Shown: one piece after another, positions 12,820-25,020 of the stretch | Layout of the letters: every line of letters starts with the position of its first letter | Numbering within the stretch: position 1 is the first letter of the stretch | Assembly (NCBI GenBank): GCA_014526335.1 | Contig: JACTAT010000246.1 | Coordinates: 161,001 to 225,000, forward strand | Source: Chrysaora quinquecirrha | Taxonomy: Eukaryota; Cnidaria; Scyphozoa; Semaeostomeae; Pelagiidae | Direction of reading: 5' to 3' | Length of the DNA stretch: 64,000 bases | Notes under the pieces: generated by a model | The model's database searches: none | What the model was told of the DNA's origin: nothing | Seen by the model: only the letters and a program-made list of their open reading frames with translations | Position numbers and translations under genes: made by a program

Positions 12820-14200
12820 ATTACATGCATTTAACTTAATCAGTATAAATAATTACAATACCTCTCAAATAAATTTTCCATGTTATAAAGTAGCCCTAAA
12901 CAGCTGTGATGTTACTGTAGTTATGTATAAGTAGTTTATGAAGGATTTACGACCAGTAAATGTTTGTGCCTGTAGTCATAAATTTTTGAAAGTTTATGCT
13001 GTTTTTATTTTCTTTAAATTGAAGTCTTTCTTCAGAAACTAGAATCATTTACTCAACCATTTAAAAGCTTTGCAATCAATCTAGGGCAGCAAAAATCCAA
13101 ATATTTTTGTCAACCTTCCCAAAGCTGTCTTGTTTCAATGTTTACAAACTGAAAACATGAAGTGTTGATACTAATAATGTGACATCCATAATTATTGTCG
13201 GATTATTTTTCAGTGCTATTCAAGAGAAAAGAACACCAACTTAACCTTTTAAGATTTGGTGAACAGTTTGCAAGCCATCCTTAACTTAGTTTTATGGTTT
13301 AATTAAATGTACATTCACTCAGTATTAGGTCATTAAAATTAAATCTGAAAACTGAAACTGGTAGCAAATGACACAGCTTGCTTGTGGATTAAGGTGAAGG
13401 CAGTACTGGTATCAACCAAAAAGCAGAAAAATGTCTGTCAAATCAAATCTATGAGCAGACCCATAGCCTACAATATTGACAAATTTTTTTGAAGTTAGTA
13501 ACTATCAAAACACCAAAAAAATCATTGTAATACACTGCAAAAATTCATGGCAATTTCATCAAAAAATCATAAAGCAAGGACAAAAATCACAGTTAATTGA
13601 AGAATAACTGGGACTGAGATAGATGCATACTTTGAAACTAATGAATACTGTAAGTCCAGTACCAAGAAAAGTTCAAACTCTACATTTTAAGCCTTTCCTT
13701 GATCAAGCAAGAATACTTACTGGGGATAATTTGAGATTTATGCAAAAGAAAGGCTATTTATAAACAACAAACTTATAAATAAAAACAGTACAGTAAAAAG
13801 CTTTGCATCTATCTATGCATCTAGGATATATCAATCAACCTATTTGTCTGTAGCACTCTTTCCTTAGAGAGGTCAAAAGAAAAAAAATATCCAAGTAGCT
13901 AACAAAATATAAATATATGAAGATGCTCCTGCCAGTCAAGTGATAAAAAAGTTACATACACCAAATACCAGATGATGCTGTCTAGATGATATTTTGTCAG
14001 GTCTTTTAGCCTGTGTTTAGGGTATCCTTAAAATGTTACACTAATTTAATTGCTCTTAAGTTTCGATTGAAAGTTTTTGTTGAAGAATTGACTGTAGAAA
14101 CAGCAGTGTTCAATGGTCAGCATACGAATGGTCAGGTATATGAAGTCGTATAAATTTTACATGAATGAATGGTCAGCATCCACCAGCAGTTGATCGGGCC
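12820..14200. other. AT-rich region without recognised genes
   Basis: No exon, RNA gene or clear repeat boundary was recognised here on either strand. It forms the centre of the inverted-repeat element. Confidence 0.4.
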
Positions 14201-16392
14201 TACGCAAGAGTTAGGCCCCGGCCACAGACAGCAAAGAACTTGTCACTTTTCAGTTTTTCAGAAAGATTTTCTTGGCCAAACGTTTTTATAAATGTCCAAT
14301 ACAGCAAAGTTTAAATACAAGACATCATTTTGTTTCGAAATTCATCGCAAAGAACTTCTTCGTAAAGTTACGGAATTACACACAGCTTCAAACAACTTCC
14401 TCAAATCCTGAAATGCTAGTAGGTGGTAATTAAAAACGCTCCGCGAATGCTCCAACGGTTGTTTTCATGGGAAAGAGGTTGCATTTTTGCTGACTCAGCT
14501 GTACAAGCTTTCGTTCATTGTTGCGCAGACTCTACTCTTTCGGTTAGATGAGTTGAGGCTGCACGCAGGCTAGTGGAATTTGATTCAGCGTTCTTATGTT
14601 TTGTCTGAGTTTTGCACTTATATTTGAAATTTCTCTGAATCTGATTTTCTCAATTTTGAGTTGATGGGTTTCCCGGCTTTCCACGCCAAAAGCGGTACAG
14701 TTCACTACTCTAAAATTTTATGAGTGTGCATCTAGACTATTTGTAATCTTATGTTGCTTCACCAAAATATATATTCACGAATCAAAGGTATACACATTTT
14801 ACAGTAAAGCTGAATCAAATTTGAAAGTGCGCTGGCGAGTTTTCACACCGCCATTTGAGGACTACAGTAAGATAAATCATCAAATCATCTTGAAGTAGAC
14901 TTTTGGTTTGTTTGTTAGAAGTCGCCCTAATCAATCCGATTACCAAACTGTTAGTTTGTACATGTTAAAATCATGTTAAGAAGAAAGAATTGCAAACCGA
15001 AAGTTTGTTGTTTTATTTTTATGTTTCGATGTCATCCTGCAGTTTGCTCAAAATATTCAAAAGCAAGTCTGACCTGACTCAAAATTTACATGATATTATG
15101 ATGATTTTTTCAGCAATAGCAGAAAACGATGAGCTGTATATATTTTTGATATATCTTAAAACCGACAGGTTAATATTAATAAGCATTTTCATATGAATTT
15201 ATTTCAAATATTTCTCAGCTTTGTCGAGTCGAGTTGGAAACACAGCAAAAAGTGAGATGAGAGAGATTTCTGTCGGGGGGTCGCCACATCTTTAGCCGAA
15301 CAGAATAATGGAAACGAGGCAGCAAATTTCAATCCACTTTCGCCACACGAAAGGGAATGAGTCGTTAGTTTGAGCGTCCAGCAATTCAATTCAATAGCGA
15401 TAACTACGACTCATGTAGTAAGTCTAGAAGCCGGTCCCAAGGGTATCTGTTGAGGTTTGAGATAACAACAACAACAACAGATATCCTTGGGAACGAAGTT
15501 GATGCGGCGGATGATTCTTTCTAAAGCTCAAAAGAAGCTTATTTACTTCTAGACAGATTGAAGTGAATGTGAGCCAACTGCCTGGAGGTTGCAGGTGACT
15601 TTTCCTGTGCCAGTGCCACAAAAGATTGCTTTCATTGGACATTGAGGGGTTGTTTTACGGTTACACAGTTTCACCAATATTTTGACTCGCGTTTTCGGTT
15701 ATTTCCGAAAAATTATGCGGTTTTCGCTGTTGGTCAATTGTTTTACACGGCATATTTCTGGATAATTTTTCCGAGTACTGAATGCAGACTCAGTGAAGCT
15801 ACAGGATAGCCTGCAATGAAAACAAAAATTGTTTTGGGAGGAAAACGTCTCATATCGCACGGTTTTACCGTTTTCGAGCATGTTTTGAGCGGTTTAACGG
15901 TTTCCAGACCCCCCAGACACCTCCTCTTCATTGTTACTTAAAACTTATAATTAAAACATAAATAATTCGTGAAACTTCGGACATGATGTGATAACTGCTG
16001 AATGCTTCATAAATTAGTCTATTCACTTTGTTTCATTGTTATGATCATATTTATTAATGTGTAATGTTTCTTTTCCACTACTTTTGAGGTACACATATTA
16101 TCAATGGCTCAGTGACGGCTCTCAACTCTCGTTATCCTCTTTGATGATGTAGACTGATGATGAAATGAAATAGGACTAGGTTCCCACTATACAAAAAATG
16201 CGTTAAAAACGAGTAAGAAATGCGATAAGAAATGCGTTTAAAACTTGTGGAGAAAACAAAAAATCATTGCACTCATTCACACTACAGCTTAACTTTGACG
16301 CATTTCGTGTTCATTTCTTTAATTTGACGCATTTTGCTATTATTTTCGCTTGGAAGATGGAAAAAGATGGAAAAAGATATCATTAAAGATAG

Positions 16393-16531
16393 TTGCTTTT
16401 GCTTATAATACTTGATAAATTGCGGGGAATTTGCAGAAAAAGGAAACTAAGGACGAAGTTGCATAGAAAGCGTAGGTTTCGGGAACAGGAGATTTACACC
16501 AAAACATTGGAACTGGGAGAGTATCACCATT
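16393..16531 (+). pseudogene. PIF/Harbinger transposase N-terminal fragment
   Basis: The frame reads KLHRKRRFREQEIYTKTLEL followed by GEYHH. The basic RKRRF block followed by an ELGEYH motif is characteristic of the start of HARBI1-like PIF/Harbinger transposases (family knowledge). Homology stops exactly where the TIR element begins at 16532, so the DDE catalytic part is absent. No other transposase piece was seen in the shell. This is a dead fragment. Confidence 0.6.
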
Positions 16532-17721
16532 CAGGCCTTATTTTAAGGCTCAGTGATAACCAATTTGTGCAGTGATAAAACAAAATTGTGCAGTGATAAA
16601 TGGAAAAATGTACAGTAATAAATTGACCTTGCAAAAAAGTAAGCCATTTAAGTATACAAGAACAAATGTCAGAAAGAAACTGATCAAGCTAATCCGAAAG
16701 AAGCATCCAGTGAGAGTGATTTGCGACTTGCTGTATAAATAGCATTCTTAGCTGTTCTTTTGCATTCTTTTTCTGGCTTTCTCTTATTAATATTGGCCGA
16801 CAAAGCCGTTCTAGCAATCTCAATTCTCAGCATTTTCCAGGGACTATACAATTAGGGCCGTCGCTATGGGGATGCGGCACCCGCCTGGCCTCAAGCCTGT
16901 TGGCAACTTGTCTCTAATGCAGGCGCTGTTGGCAGCTGACAGAATTTAGGTCCAAAATATTTCTATCGCAAGCAATAACCTCATTGGAACTTCCTTGCAT
17001 CGTATCATATTATAACTGAACGATAACAAAGTCCTATCCTGTTGTATATATTACCTAGCATTTGAAAGTTAGTTAAAGGAACAATTTCCCATGCAAAAAT
17101 GGACGGATCAAGAAAGATAAATCGCTTAGAACTTTGGTGTCTTCTTTGTAACATGTGTATGATTTTTGACGACGTCTTTGGGTCTTCACAATAATTAGCA
17201 CTATTGAGTATCATACATCCACCCCAGCCCTTACTTTACGACTGATTATTAACGACAGTCTACTGTATGTATACCTCCACATCTCTATTTCTTAATGGTC
17301 CAGTGGCTCTAAAGCTTATGGGGCTGCAACATCCCGCAATCATTTTAATCAGTCATAGTCATCCTTAACGTCGATCTCTATTGGATTGGCAAACTGGATA
17401 ATGGTTCAGAAAATTATAATTTATAGGTCCCGAAATGGTCATTAGAGCGATTCTAGATCAATAATTCTCAAACTTTTCCCGGGGAGCATGCCCCGGAACC
17501 CCTAGTCGAGTGAGCCTTTTGTGAATATTTTTATTTCTAAGTTCCCCACTTTTGTGCCCCTCCACTTCTAAAATTGAAATTCGGCAACCCCCCCTCCTGC
17601 TTGAAGGTTCTAGCGACGGCCCTGCGTACAATTCACTGCATTTTGATTCAAACCAATTTTTCATTCTATACCTAATTTCTGCAAAATGTGCAGTGATAAA
17701 ATTTCCTTAAAATAAGGCCTG
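16532..17721. mobile_element. TIR element CAGGCCTTATTTTAAGG, 1.19 kb
   Basis: Both ends carry the same perfect 17 bp TIR, CAGGCCTTATTTTAAGG. Subterminal GTGCAGTGATAA-type repeats follow at 16555-16620 and 17685. The interior near 17480-17700 is related to 32541-32825 (GAGCATGCCCCGGAACC, then TTCTATACCTAATTT). The CAGG start is hAT-like, but the 8 bp flanks differ. The left flank is Harbinger and the right flank is LINE, so this copy may be a recombinant rather than a simple insertion. Confidence 0.65.
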
Positions 17722-19588
17722 TCAGGTTTCGTTTGAAGGAAATTAGTGAGGCAGAATCTCTTATTTCTTTTGGGATCTCATTCCAAGTAGTTGCTCCCTG
17801 GTATTTAAAGGATTTCTTACAATATTCTAAACGAAGTCGGGGAATTTCGAAATCTTCAATTTTTCGTGTATTGTATCTCGAAATGGTCGATCTCGTGGTG
17901 AATATATTCTTCAGGTTTTCTGGGCAGAGTTCATTTTTCACTTTATAAGTTGCAATTAGCCTATCAAACTTAATTAGGTTTTTTACGTTTAGCCAATCAC
18001 AGACCCAACCATCTTTGTATTTGCCATTTTCAATAAGTCTGCGAGCCCTATTTTGCAGTCTTTGAAGAGACTCTAGTTTTGAGTCTGGCAGATGTCCCCA
18101 GACAACATTACAATATCTCAGATGGCTTTCTACTAGAGCTCGGTAAATGACTGCTAGGTTAGACTGGGGGAGAATATTCTTTAGTTTAGATAATGCTCCC
18201 AGACCGTTTTTCATTTTTCTTTTCATAGACAAGATCTGATCTTCCCAGTTCATGCTCTCATCTATAACAAGGCCGAGATATTTGGTTTTTCGAACTCTGC
18301 CCAGCTTTTCGTTGTTCAGTTCAAGGTCGGGAAAGTCTATTGTTGCTTTAAGTTGTCGTGGGTGCCCTATCAGCATAAACTCGCTTTTTTCTGCGTTCAA
18401 GCTAAGTTTATTTTGTCTCATCCAGGATGACATAAGATCAAGTTCGTCTTTGATGTCGTTAAAGAGTTCATCAATCTCTGATGAGGCAAAGGAAATGCTT
18501 GTATCATCAGCGTATAGATTTGGGATTGATTTTTTCAGGCATTTCTCAAAATCATTCATGTAGATGATGAATAGTAAGGGACCCAGACACGACCCTTGTG
18601 GGATTCCACACTGAAGCAGCTTTTTTCTAGATGCGTGGCTTTCAATGTGGCAATACTGCTCTCGTTCAGTCAAGTATGAGTGGAACCAGTTGTGTTCAAG
18701 ATTGGAGACCCCATAGATGGATAACTTAGATAGTAGGATACCATGATCGACAGTGTCGAATGCTTTTTTTAAATCAAGGAACACACTTATATTTGTTTCA
18801 CGATCATTTATGTTCCTGAACCAAGCTTCGGTGATATTAAGTATCGATGTTAACGTGCTATGTGCCTTACGAAACGCGAACTGGTTATCGGAGAAAAGGC
18901 CATTATTCTTCATATGAGTAAAAAGTTGGTCATGGGCAACTTTTTCCAGCAATCTAGATAATATCGAGACAACAGAGATTGGTCTGTAATTTGATAACTC
19001 TGATTTCTGGCCTGCTTTAAAGATTGGTGTTACTCTACCAAGTTTCCAAGGAGCTGGAAAGACACCCGTTTCTAGAGACGTGTTAAATATTGTCGTTAGA
19101 GGTCCACTTACTATTTCTATCGTGTCCTTAAGAATTTCGATAGGAATTTTATCAGGCCCTGGTGACTTCGAGCTCTTTAATCTATTTATTTCATGTTTGA
19201 CATAACAAACGTCAACTTTCTTAAACTTGAACGTGGGAAAGGATTTGTGTCTCATCAAATCTTTGACCTAAGTTATGGGGTCATCTTGTGCCTTAGCCTT
19301 GATTTTGCTTGCTAGTTTAGGGCCAATGGTCACAAAATGATCATTAAATGCCTCGGCTATTTCATTGGGGCGATCCAACTTGTGATCATTTGATGTGACA
19401 GAATTAACAGGTGCAGTATTTTTAGTTTTGTTTAATACCCTGTTTATCGTCTTCCACATGGCCTTTGGACTACCAGAGTTTTCTTCAATTAATTTGTGGT
19501 AGTAGTCTTGGACACAATTTCGCAGTTCACTCGTTACCTTGTTCTTGAGTTTTTTATACCTTGACCATAGACTGTGATCTGTGACCTT
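17722..19588 (-). pseudogene. 5'-truncated LINE reverse transcriptase (non-LTR)
   Basis: The reading frame encodes the linker and reverse transcriptase of a non-LTR retrotransposon, probably CR1/Jockey-like. Visible motifs are KSPGPDKIP, the NYRPISV block, VFLDLKKAFDTVDH, CGIPQGSCLGPLLF and the catalytic YADD (NLYADDTSISF). One in-frame TAG at 19268-19270 interrupts it; the frame continues unchanged from 19258. The endonuclease is missing, consistent with 5' truncation on insertion at about 19588 inside the BEL integrase, same orientation. Its 3' end is cut by the TIR element at 17721, so no 3' UTR or poly(A) is present. The last 17 codons before the stop at 17672 come from the TIR element, not the LINE. 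Confidence 0.85.
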
Positions 19589-20282
19589 TAATAATGTAGA
19601 TAATTCTGCTAAAGTAACGAATGAGCGACCGAGTACCTTCTTTAGACACGTTTTGGTGAGTCCGATTAAGCGTTCATAAACTCCACCCCAATGAGGGCTG
19701 CGTGGGAATATAACGAAATGTAATACGTTTCTGGGCGAAAGCATGTTGAATAACGGGAGAGTCGAATAGAGAGAGCAATTTCTCTAAGTTCTGTTCTGCG
19801 CACTTGAAGGTCTGAGTATTGTCCGATAATATTAAACGAGGAGTTGAATAAACATTGCAATGTCTACGAAATGCTTGTAGAAATGATGATGTCGTAAGAT
19901 CTTCTACGAGTTCCAAGCTGATAGCTCGTGTGGTTAGACAAGTAAACAAACAGATGTAAACTTTCCGATGATTGCCATGGTGATCTTTCACGAGAAAATG
20001 ACCAGTGAAGTCGACGCCTATGTTTGAAAACGGTCGGCTTGATGCGTCTACACGAAACTGTGGTAGCTGTGATGAAGTAGACAGGAGAAACGGTCTTCCG
20101 GTGACTTTCTTACATGTCGAACATTTACGCAAAAGGCGACGAGCGATAGAGCGAGCAGATGGAATCCAGAAGCGTTGACGTAGCGCGACGATAGTTCCAC
20201 CGACACCAATATGGTGTAAACGCTGATGATGATCTAGGACCACTAAGTCGGTGAAACGAGAATTCGGCGGTAATAAAATCAA
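19589..20282 (-). pseudogene. BEL integrase, interrupted by LINE
   Basis: A zinc-binding HHCC pattern is visible (HHQRLHHIG, then CSTCKK), followed by the DDE core: GVDFTGHF, LILSDNTQTF and, after a frameshift at about 19740, GGVYERLIG. Homology ends at about 19588, where LINE sequence continues in the same frame. The C-terminal integrase domain is therefore lost. Confidence 0.85.
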
Positions 20283-20339
20283 TGAAAATTCTATAGCAAA
20301 GCGTCCTTTCGCGCGAATGAGTCCTTTCTGATAATCCTT

Positions 20340-20448
20340 TCCTAGCTAATTCAGCTTAATTTTTTTTTGTATTGTTCTGTTGTTAATGTAGACCATGTAT
20401 CCTAGGATATTGTGTCGAATTATATAAAAAAAAAAAAAAAAAATGATC
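20340..20448. repeat. 109 bp insertion with A-run inside BEL
   Basis: Coding similarity to BEL stops on both sides of this segment. It contains a T9 run near 20360 and an A18 run at 20427-20444 directly followed by BEL sequence. The A-run suggests a short retroposed sequence on the plus strand, but the source was not recognised. Confidence 0.4.
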
Positions 20449-20807
20449 GAGAAATAAGTTCAGCTGACGAACAATCGGGGGAGCGTGAGCCTTGTTTGGG
20501 TTTTGACGAGACGACAGATAATCAATGACTTGCGGATAAAACTGCTGCTGCTGTGAGCGAATCCATTCGGTCTCTACAGAATCTAGTTCCGAAGTAGTAG
20601 GGGTTCCTTTAGTCCCAGTACGAAAGCAAAAACGATGGACATAAACTGACGACGCCAGAAGGCGAGAATAGTCATTGAAAAGTGATAAATCTATGATACT
20701 GCAAACGCTAGGCGACGGTAACGCTATTTGTTGTTCAGCGACGGAAGCGACAACTGTAGATGAAACAGGTTGCGATTTAGGCCATTGTGGCCACGAGGCT
20801 GTGTTAT

Positions 20808-21561
20808 TTATCCAAGACGGACCATTATGCCATAATTGCGATTTGAGCAGAGACTGCGCACTACAGCCACGAGAGACGAGGTCTGCAGGGTTTTCTGGTG
20901 AGGGTGTATGACCCCAGACAGAAATTCAAAAAGGCGATTTATTGCGTCAACCTTATTTTGCACGAATTGCTTTAACTTGCGCTTTGACGAAAGCCAATGC
21001 AATGCGATTTCGAATCAGTCCACAAGCGAACATGAACTGTAGCGAATTCTTTCTTGATTATTTCAAGCAAAATTGAGATCCAAGCAACATAGCACTCAGT
21101 TCAAGCTGAGGGATAGTAAGAGTTTTCTTACCACGAGGCGCTAATTTGGATCTTGAACCAAGAAGAATACATTTGTCACCCTGACTAAGGTACGCGACGG
21201 CACCCATGACTAGCTTGCTAGCGTCGGTAAAAACGTGTAGATAAACTGGCTGATTAGGATCGAAATCAATCCAACGAGGAAACTGGAAATTCGAAACGAC
21301 AGAAAGTTCCTTTTCAATGTTTTTCCAAGCATTTATTTTCTGAATAGGCAAAGGTTGGTCCCATCCGAGTTTTTCATCCCAAAGTTCAGCGAGAAATAGA
21401 CGAGCGAGTACGGTGACGGGTAAAACAAGACCAAGCGGGTCGAATAATTGACTTGAGATGCTTAACACTTTACGTTTCGTTAGAGAATCGGCGGATGAAT
21501 CAAAATTTTTCGGTTGAAACGAAATGCAATCAGCAGAGGGATTCCACTGAAGACCGAGCAA
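20808..21561 (-). pseudogene. BEL RT connection and RNase H region
   Basis: 21058-21561 encodes the A17-like/connection segment (LFDPLGLVLPVTVLARLFL) and RNase H with VFTDASKLVMGAVAYL and IPQLELSAMLLG, where the Asp and Glu are expected catalytic residues. 20808-21002 continues in a second frame with HWLSSKRKLKQFVQNKV, the end of that domain. At least one frameshift separates the pieces. Confidence 0.8.
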
Positions 21562-21582
21562 AGAAATAATGTCTTATTTGGT

Positions 21583-22662
21583 TTAGAGTTGATTAGCGTT
21601 TATCAGTTCTTGTAAACTTGGCGAATTTGTCGACCATTGTCGGAGAACGAAATGACCTTTTTCCATGATTTCGCGCGCTTCATGGAAATAAGCTGTAGCT
21701 TCAGCCTCGGTTTGAGCACCGGAAAGGAGATTATCGACGTAAAGCTTTTGTGATAAATCGACAGCAATGGGATCGTTATATTTTTGCAAATGCTCGAGTA
21801 AAACAGCACCTAGTGTCATTGGACTGCTAGTGTGGCCGAAAACGATTGTGTTGTATGTGTAAACACAGATTTCTTTTGACGGGTCGTTATCTTTGTACCA
21901 TAAAAAACGGACGAACGGTCTGTCTTCTTCTCTGAGCTTGATGTTTAGAAAAGTGCGTTGAATATCAGCGACGAATGCGCATTTTGGAAAGCGAAAAGGA
22001 ATTAGCAACTCAACCAAATTATTGAGGAGGCAGGGGCCCGTATAAAGACAGTCGTTGAGACTAACTTGACCGGTGTTGGCAGCGAAAACGATTCTTAAAG
22101 GAGTTGTTTCGGAATCTTTTAAAACAAAGAAATGAGGAAGGTAATGACACCCTTCTTCAGGCCATGGTTGTTGTAAATCAGGGACCTCTTCTATATAACC
22201 ATTGGACAAATGTTCGGCCATAACCTTACGGTAGGCGTCCATTAGGCTTAGTTTGTTTAATCGTGTCGTGACTTGTTCTAAACGTTTTTTGCAGAGGTTA
22301 AGGTTCGAAGGCAAAGGTGGGTGGTCAGTTTTCCAAGGTAGAGGAGCGTAATAAGACCCATTTCGAAATTCGATTTGCTGGCGATAGGAATGCAAAAATT
22401 CATTCATTTGCGTGTCCTGAGGTGTTTCAGAAACGAATTGATCTTGAAATAGACGGTCGATTTGAATAAACAAAGATGAATTGCTCATCAAATTTTCAAA
22501 GGAAACAGCAGAGTCGTTTTGGCTATTGTCAGAATCTGCGAAAGGCGAATTAATCGTGTTTGTTGAAATGTCGTGACCTTTTGGTGTTGACTCACAATTT
22601 CGCTTTGAATCGTTAAGCAAAGGACCGGATACGACGTATCCGAATTTAGATTCTTGAATCAA
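21583..22662 (-). pseudogene. BEL reverse transcriptase domain
   Basis: Overlaps the gag-protease frame by 4 bp in another frame, so a frameshift lies between them. BEL-type RT motifs are visible: YLPHFFVLK, LRIVFAANT, FVADIQRTFLNI, FVRFLW and the active-site block LYVDNLLSG. The last has YVDN where most RTs have YVDD/YADD; YVDN is common in BEL-like elements, so it is not by itself evidence of decay. The frame closes at 21583, before RNase H. Confidence 0.85.
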
Positions 22663-24377
22663 TGGGTGTGAACTTTCTTGTGAAACGTTGCCAAGAAAGC
22701 GATACGCGGCATCAGCTCTAATAGAATATCAAGGACAAAGGAGCCATCCTTAAAATCGTTAGCCAAAGGCAGATCTTGAAGACGGGGGTTAGATTTTATT
22801 TCCTTGAAGCAATATTGTTGCAAAGGTTTAACAATTTCGTCTGTTATGAGAACACGAACATTTTCTATTCCTGTGGGGGTTTCTAGGCCAATGTTTGTTA
22901 CCCCATTGCTATTTTCAGTTACTTTTCCCCCAAAACCGGATACGGACAAGAATTCGTAGGACGTAGGAGTTAAATCCAATTCAGAAGCAAATGCGGTGCG
23001 AACGTAACTGCGTTGTGAGCCTTCATCGAAAAAGATTCTGGCTGTAACTTTCTTATCTGCAGAAATAGCGAGAGGTTTAGCGGTTTTCAAAAGAATCGTG
23101 TTAGCGACGATACTGGTTACGACAGTGTTTTCAGGCTTAGATTGCGCTTCAGATATATCAACATTATGAGAGCTTATAAGCGTATCAGAATCCTTGAACT
23201 TAATAATGTTAGAATCGACATCAGAAGAATAAACAGGCTTTAACGGATCAATGTTATTATCAATGTTAATATCCAACAAGCTAGAACGTGTTGCAGCGAA
23301 AGCACAGTTAGAAACGGTTTGTTGAGATGACGTAGGAGCCGTAGGAATAATGCTAGGAGCGGCCTGAGGCGTATGTGGCTCGTTAGAAATTATAGCAACA
23401 TGCGTGTTTGCTTGCGACGGGGGTTGCCTTGCTGAATTACTGTTACGTTGAGAATTACTTGAGCTAGTGTTACGGTGAATTTGAATCCCGTGAATAGCGT
23501 GATGCTTTCCCTTACATTTAGCAAAACGACCTTTAGCATTGCATTGTGAGACGCGATGTCCCGTATATAAGCAGTTAAGGCAAAGTTTATTGCTGACTAC
23601 AGCGGTTGTCTTATCGGCTGCGGGCAGAGGGCAGCGTTGGGCGGCATGTGGGCCCTTACAAAGTTGGCAACGAACGTTTACGGAGGCAGACAGAGTACTG
23701 AAAGTAGTAGACGGGGGTTCGTATGACTCAAAAGACGGCTGGTGGCCAGTTGGCCGATTTGCGATTGCTGCCTGCTCTTGGCAGGTAATATATTCTTTGA
23801 ATTTCTCGATAAAGCCCTTTAAATCGAAAATTGACTGTTTACCACAATCACCTATATGGCTGAGTACTTTACCAGGAAGCTTGTCTTCTATGATGGGCAC
23901 TAGGAATGGGGCACTAGGAATATTACCATCGAAAGTGGGGAGGTTTAGATCTGGTAGTTTTGAACGTGAAAACGTGGGAGTCGAAGAAGAAGGCTGTGGC
24001 TGCGGCGAGGAAGGTGACGGCGTGGCCGGATTCGCGGCTGGTTTTTCGAATTTAGAGATAATGAACTCAAGTTTACTGAGCTTACCTTTATTTGCAATTA
24101 TAACAGAATCACCTTCATCAAAGAACTCATCCTGTTCGGCTTCATCTTCTACTTCTTCAAGGACGATGTTCTTGATGTCTTTCTCTAGATTGCTTCCTTC
24201 TTGAAACGTAGCCTTAAATAATTCGAATGCTGACTTTAGAGTCGTGATTTCGTCGTCTGTGAGAGTTGTTTTCGTGAAAAGAACGGATGCCTCGTTGAAA
24301 ATCTTCGTGAATGTGCGTCAAAGTTGTCTTCTCTCTTGTTTGAGCTTCTCAAACTGCGTTTTTTGCTTCGGCGGCAT
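22659..24377 (-). pseudogene. BEL gag and protease region
   Basis: The probable gag start is the ATG at 24377-24375 (MPPKQKTQFEKLKQERRQL), after which one base is shifted and the frame changes. From about 23900 the open frame continues to 22659. It holds two zinc-knuckle-like motifs, CQLCKGPHAAQRC and CLNCLYTGHRVSQC, then a retroviral-type aspartic protease motif, FFDEGSQRSYV. Most of the central gag domain is absent: the frame jumps from TFDGNIPSAPFL to a C-terminal gag segment, and a 14 bp tandem duplication (GGCACTAGGAAT twice, 23896-23921) marks that place. It would have packaged element RNA and cut the polyprotein; it is non-functional here. Confidence 0.85.
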
Positions 24378-24443
24378 GATTACGAACGAATAAATGAAAG
24401 AATACGAACGGCAATAACTCGAATCCTGGTCATGGCACCAATT

Positions 24444-24729
24444 TGTGAAGAACGTGAAACAAGAGAACAACTTATCTCCCAAATATTTTCATAACTATAA
24501 TAAACTATATACATAAACTATTGGTAATAACTGTGAGCATTGAAACGATTGAACTGAAAACGTAAACGAAGCGAATGACGAACTAAGGACAACAACTACT
24601 GAATAAAAGAACGGAAATATTCCTTAAATACTAAAAGGAGTCTGGGAACGAGTAAGCATAAATAAGAATAATTAAGAATAATTAACACAGAATATGACTA
24701 CCTGCATGATTCTCATCTTGATTTTGCAC
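24444..24729 (-). mobile_element. 5' LTR of the BEL element (right edge uncertain)
   Basis: The inner edge is defined by the internal start AATTGGTGCC on the minus strand, immediately preceded by CTTCACA. The outer edge is taken at the TGCACA near 24729 because an LTR should begin TGT on the minus strand; the ACACA near 24688 is an alternative. The partner LTR is missing, so it cannot be confirmed. Confidence 0.55.
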
Positions 24730-25020
24730 AGTCGACAAACTGGCTTGTTGCCCGCCATGTTTTCCTCTTGATCACATGTTCAAAATGCGTCTATTTCGTC
24801 GGTGTCTTTGAAGATGTCCTGACGCGTTCAAATGGAATCAAAAAATTTCCTTTCCATTCGATTGGGTTAACTTGAGAAAATGCGTTAAAAATGCCATACA
24901 AATGCGTTAGGAAAATGTGTTAAGAAAAAATTCCAATTCACACATGGCGTCAAAATTTGACGTGTTTTCTTATCGCATTTTAAACGCGTTTTTTGACGCA
25001 TTTTGTGTCTAGTGGGAACC

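Larger units (their letters stand above)
9214..15427. mobile_element. Large inverted-repeat element (6.2 kb) upstream of WDR82
   Basis: The outer ends are inverted copies, CTAGACTTACTACATGAGTC at 9214 and its complement ending at 15427. The left arm 9214-9915 pairs with 14577-15427, with about 130 bp extra in the right arm near 15210-15340. A further pair is 11480-11560 with 14503-14573. The left arm therefore carries about 1.5 kb (9916-11475) that the right lacks. No transposase is recognisable inside. It resembles a non-autonomous long-TIR element or an inverted duplication; no target duplication is obvious. Confidence 0.65.
19589..24443 (-). mobile_element. BEL/Pao LTR retrotransposon, degenerate
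   Basis: On the minus strand the order is primer-binding region (24443 downward, AATTGGTGCCATGACC), gag, aspartic protease, reverse transcriptase, RNase H and integrase, the BEL/Pao order. Frameshifts separate the parts, gag has an internal deletion, a 109 bp insertion interrupts the segment before integrase, and the integrase C-terminus plus 3' LTR are replaced by the LINE. It is an inactive genomic relic. Confidence 0.9.
16179..25020. mobile_element. PIF/Harbinger-like DNA transposon shell with nested insertions
   Basis: The left end GGTTCCCACTATACAAAAAA at 16179 and the inverted right end (GGTTCCCACTAGACACAAAA on the minus strand, ending at 25020) are related, and both continue into AATGCGTTAAAA/ATGCGTCAAAA motifs over more than 100 bp. 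Just inside the left TIR is a PIF/Harbinger-like transposase N-terminus. The interior is now filled by a 1.2 kb TIR element, a LINE fragment and a BEL/Pao element. A 3 bp target duplication could not be confirmed. Confidence 0.65.

Noticed and set aside
23539..24204. 221-codon plus-strand open frame
   Set aside because: Antisense to BEL gag with its zinc knuckles; composition reflects the complementary strand.
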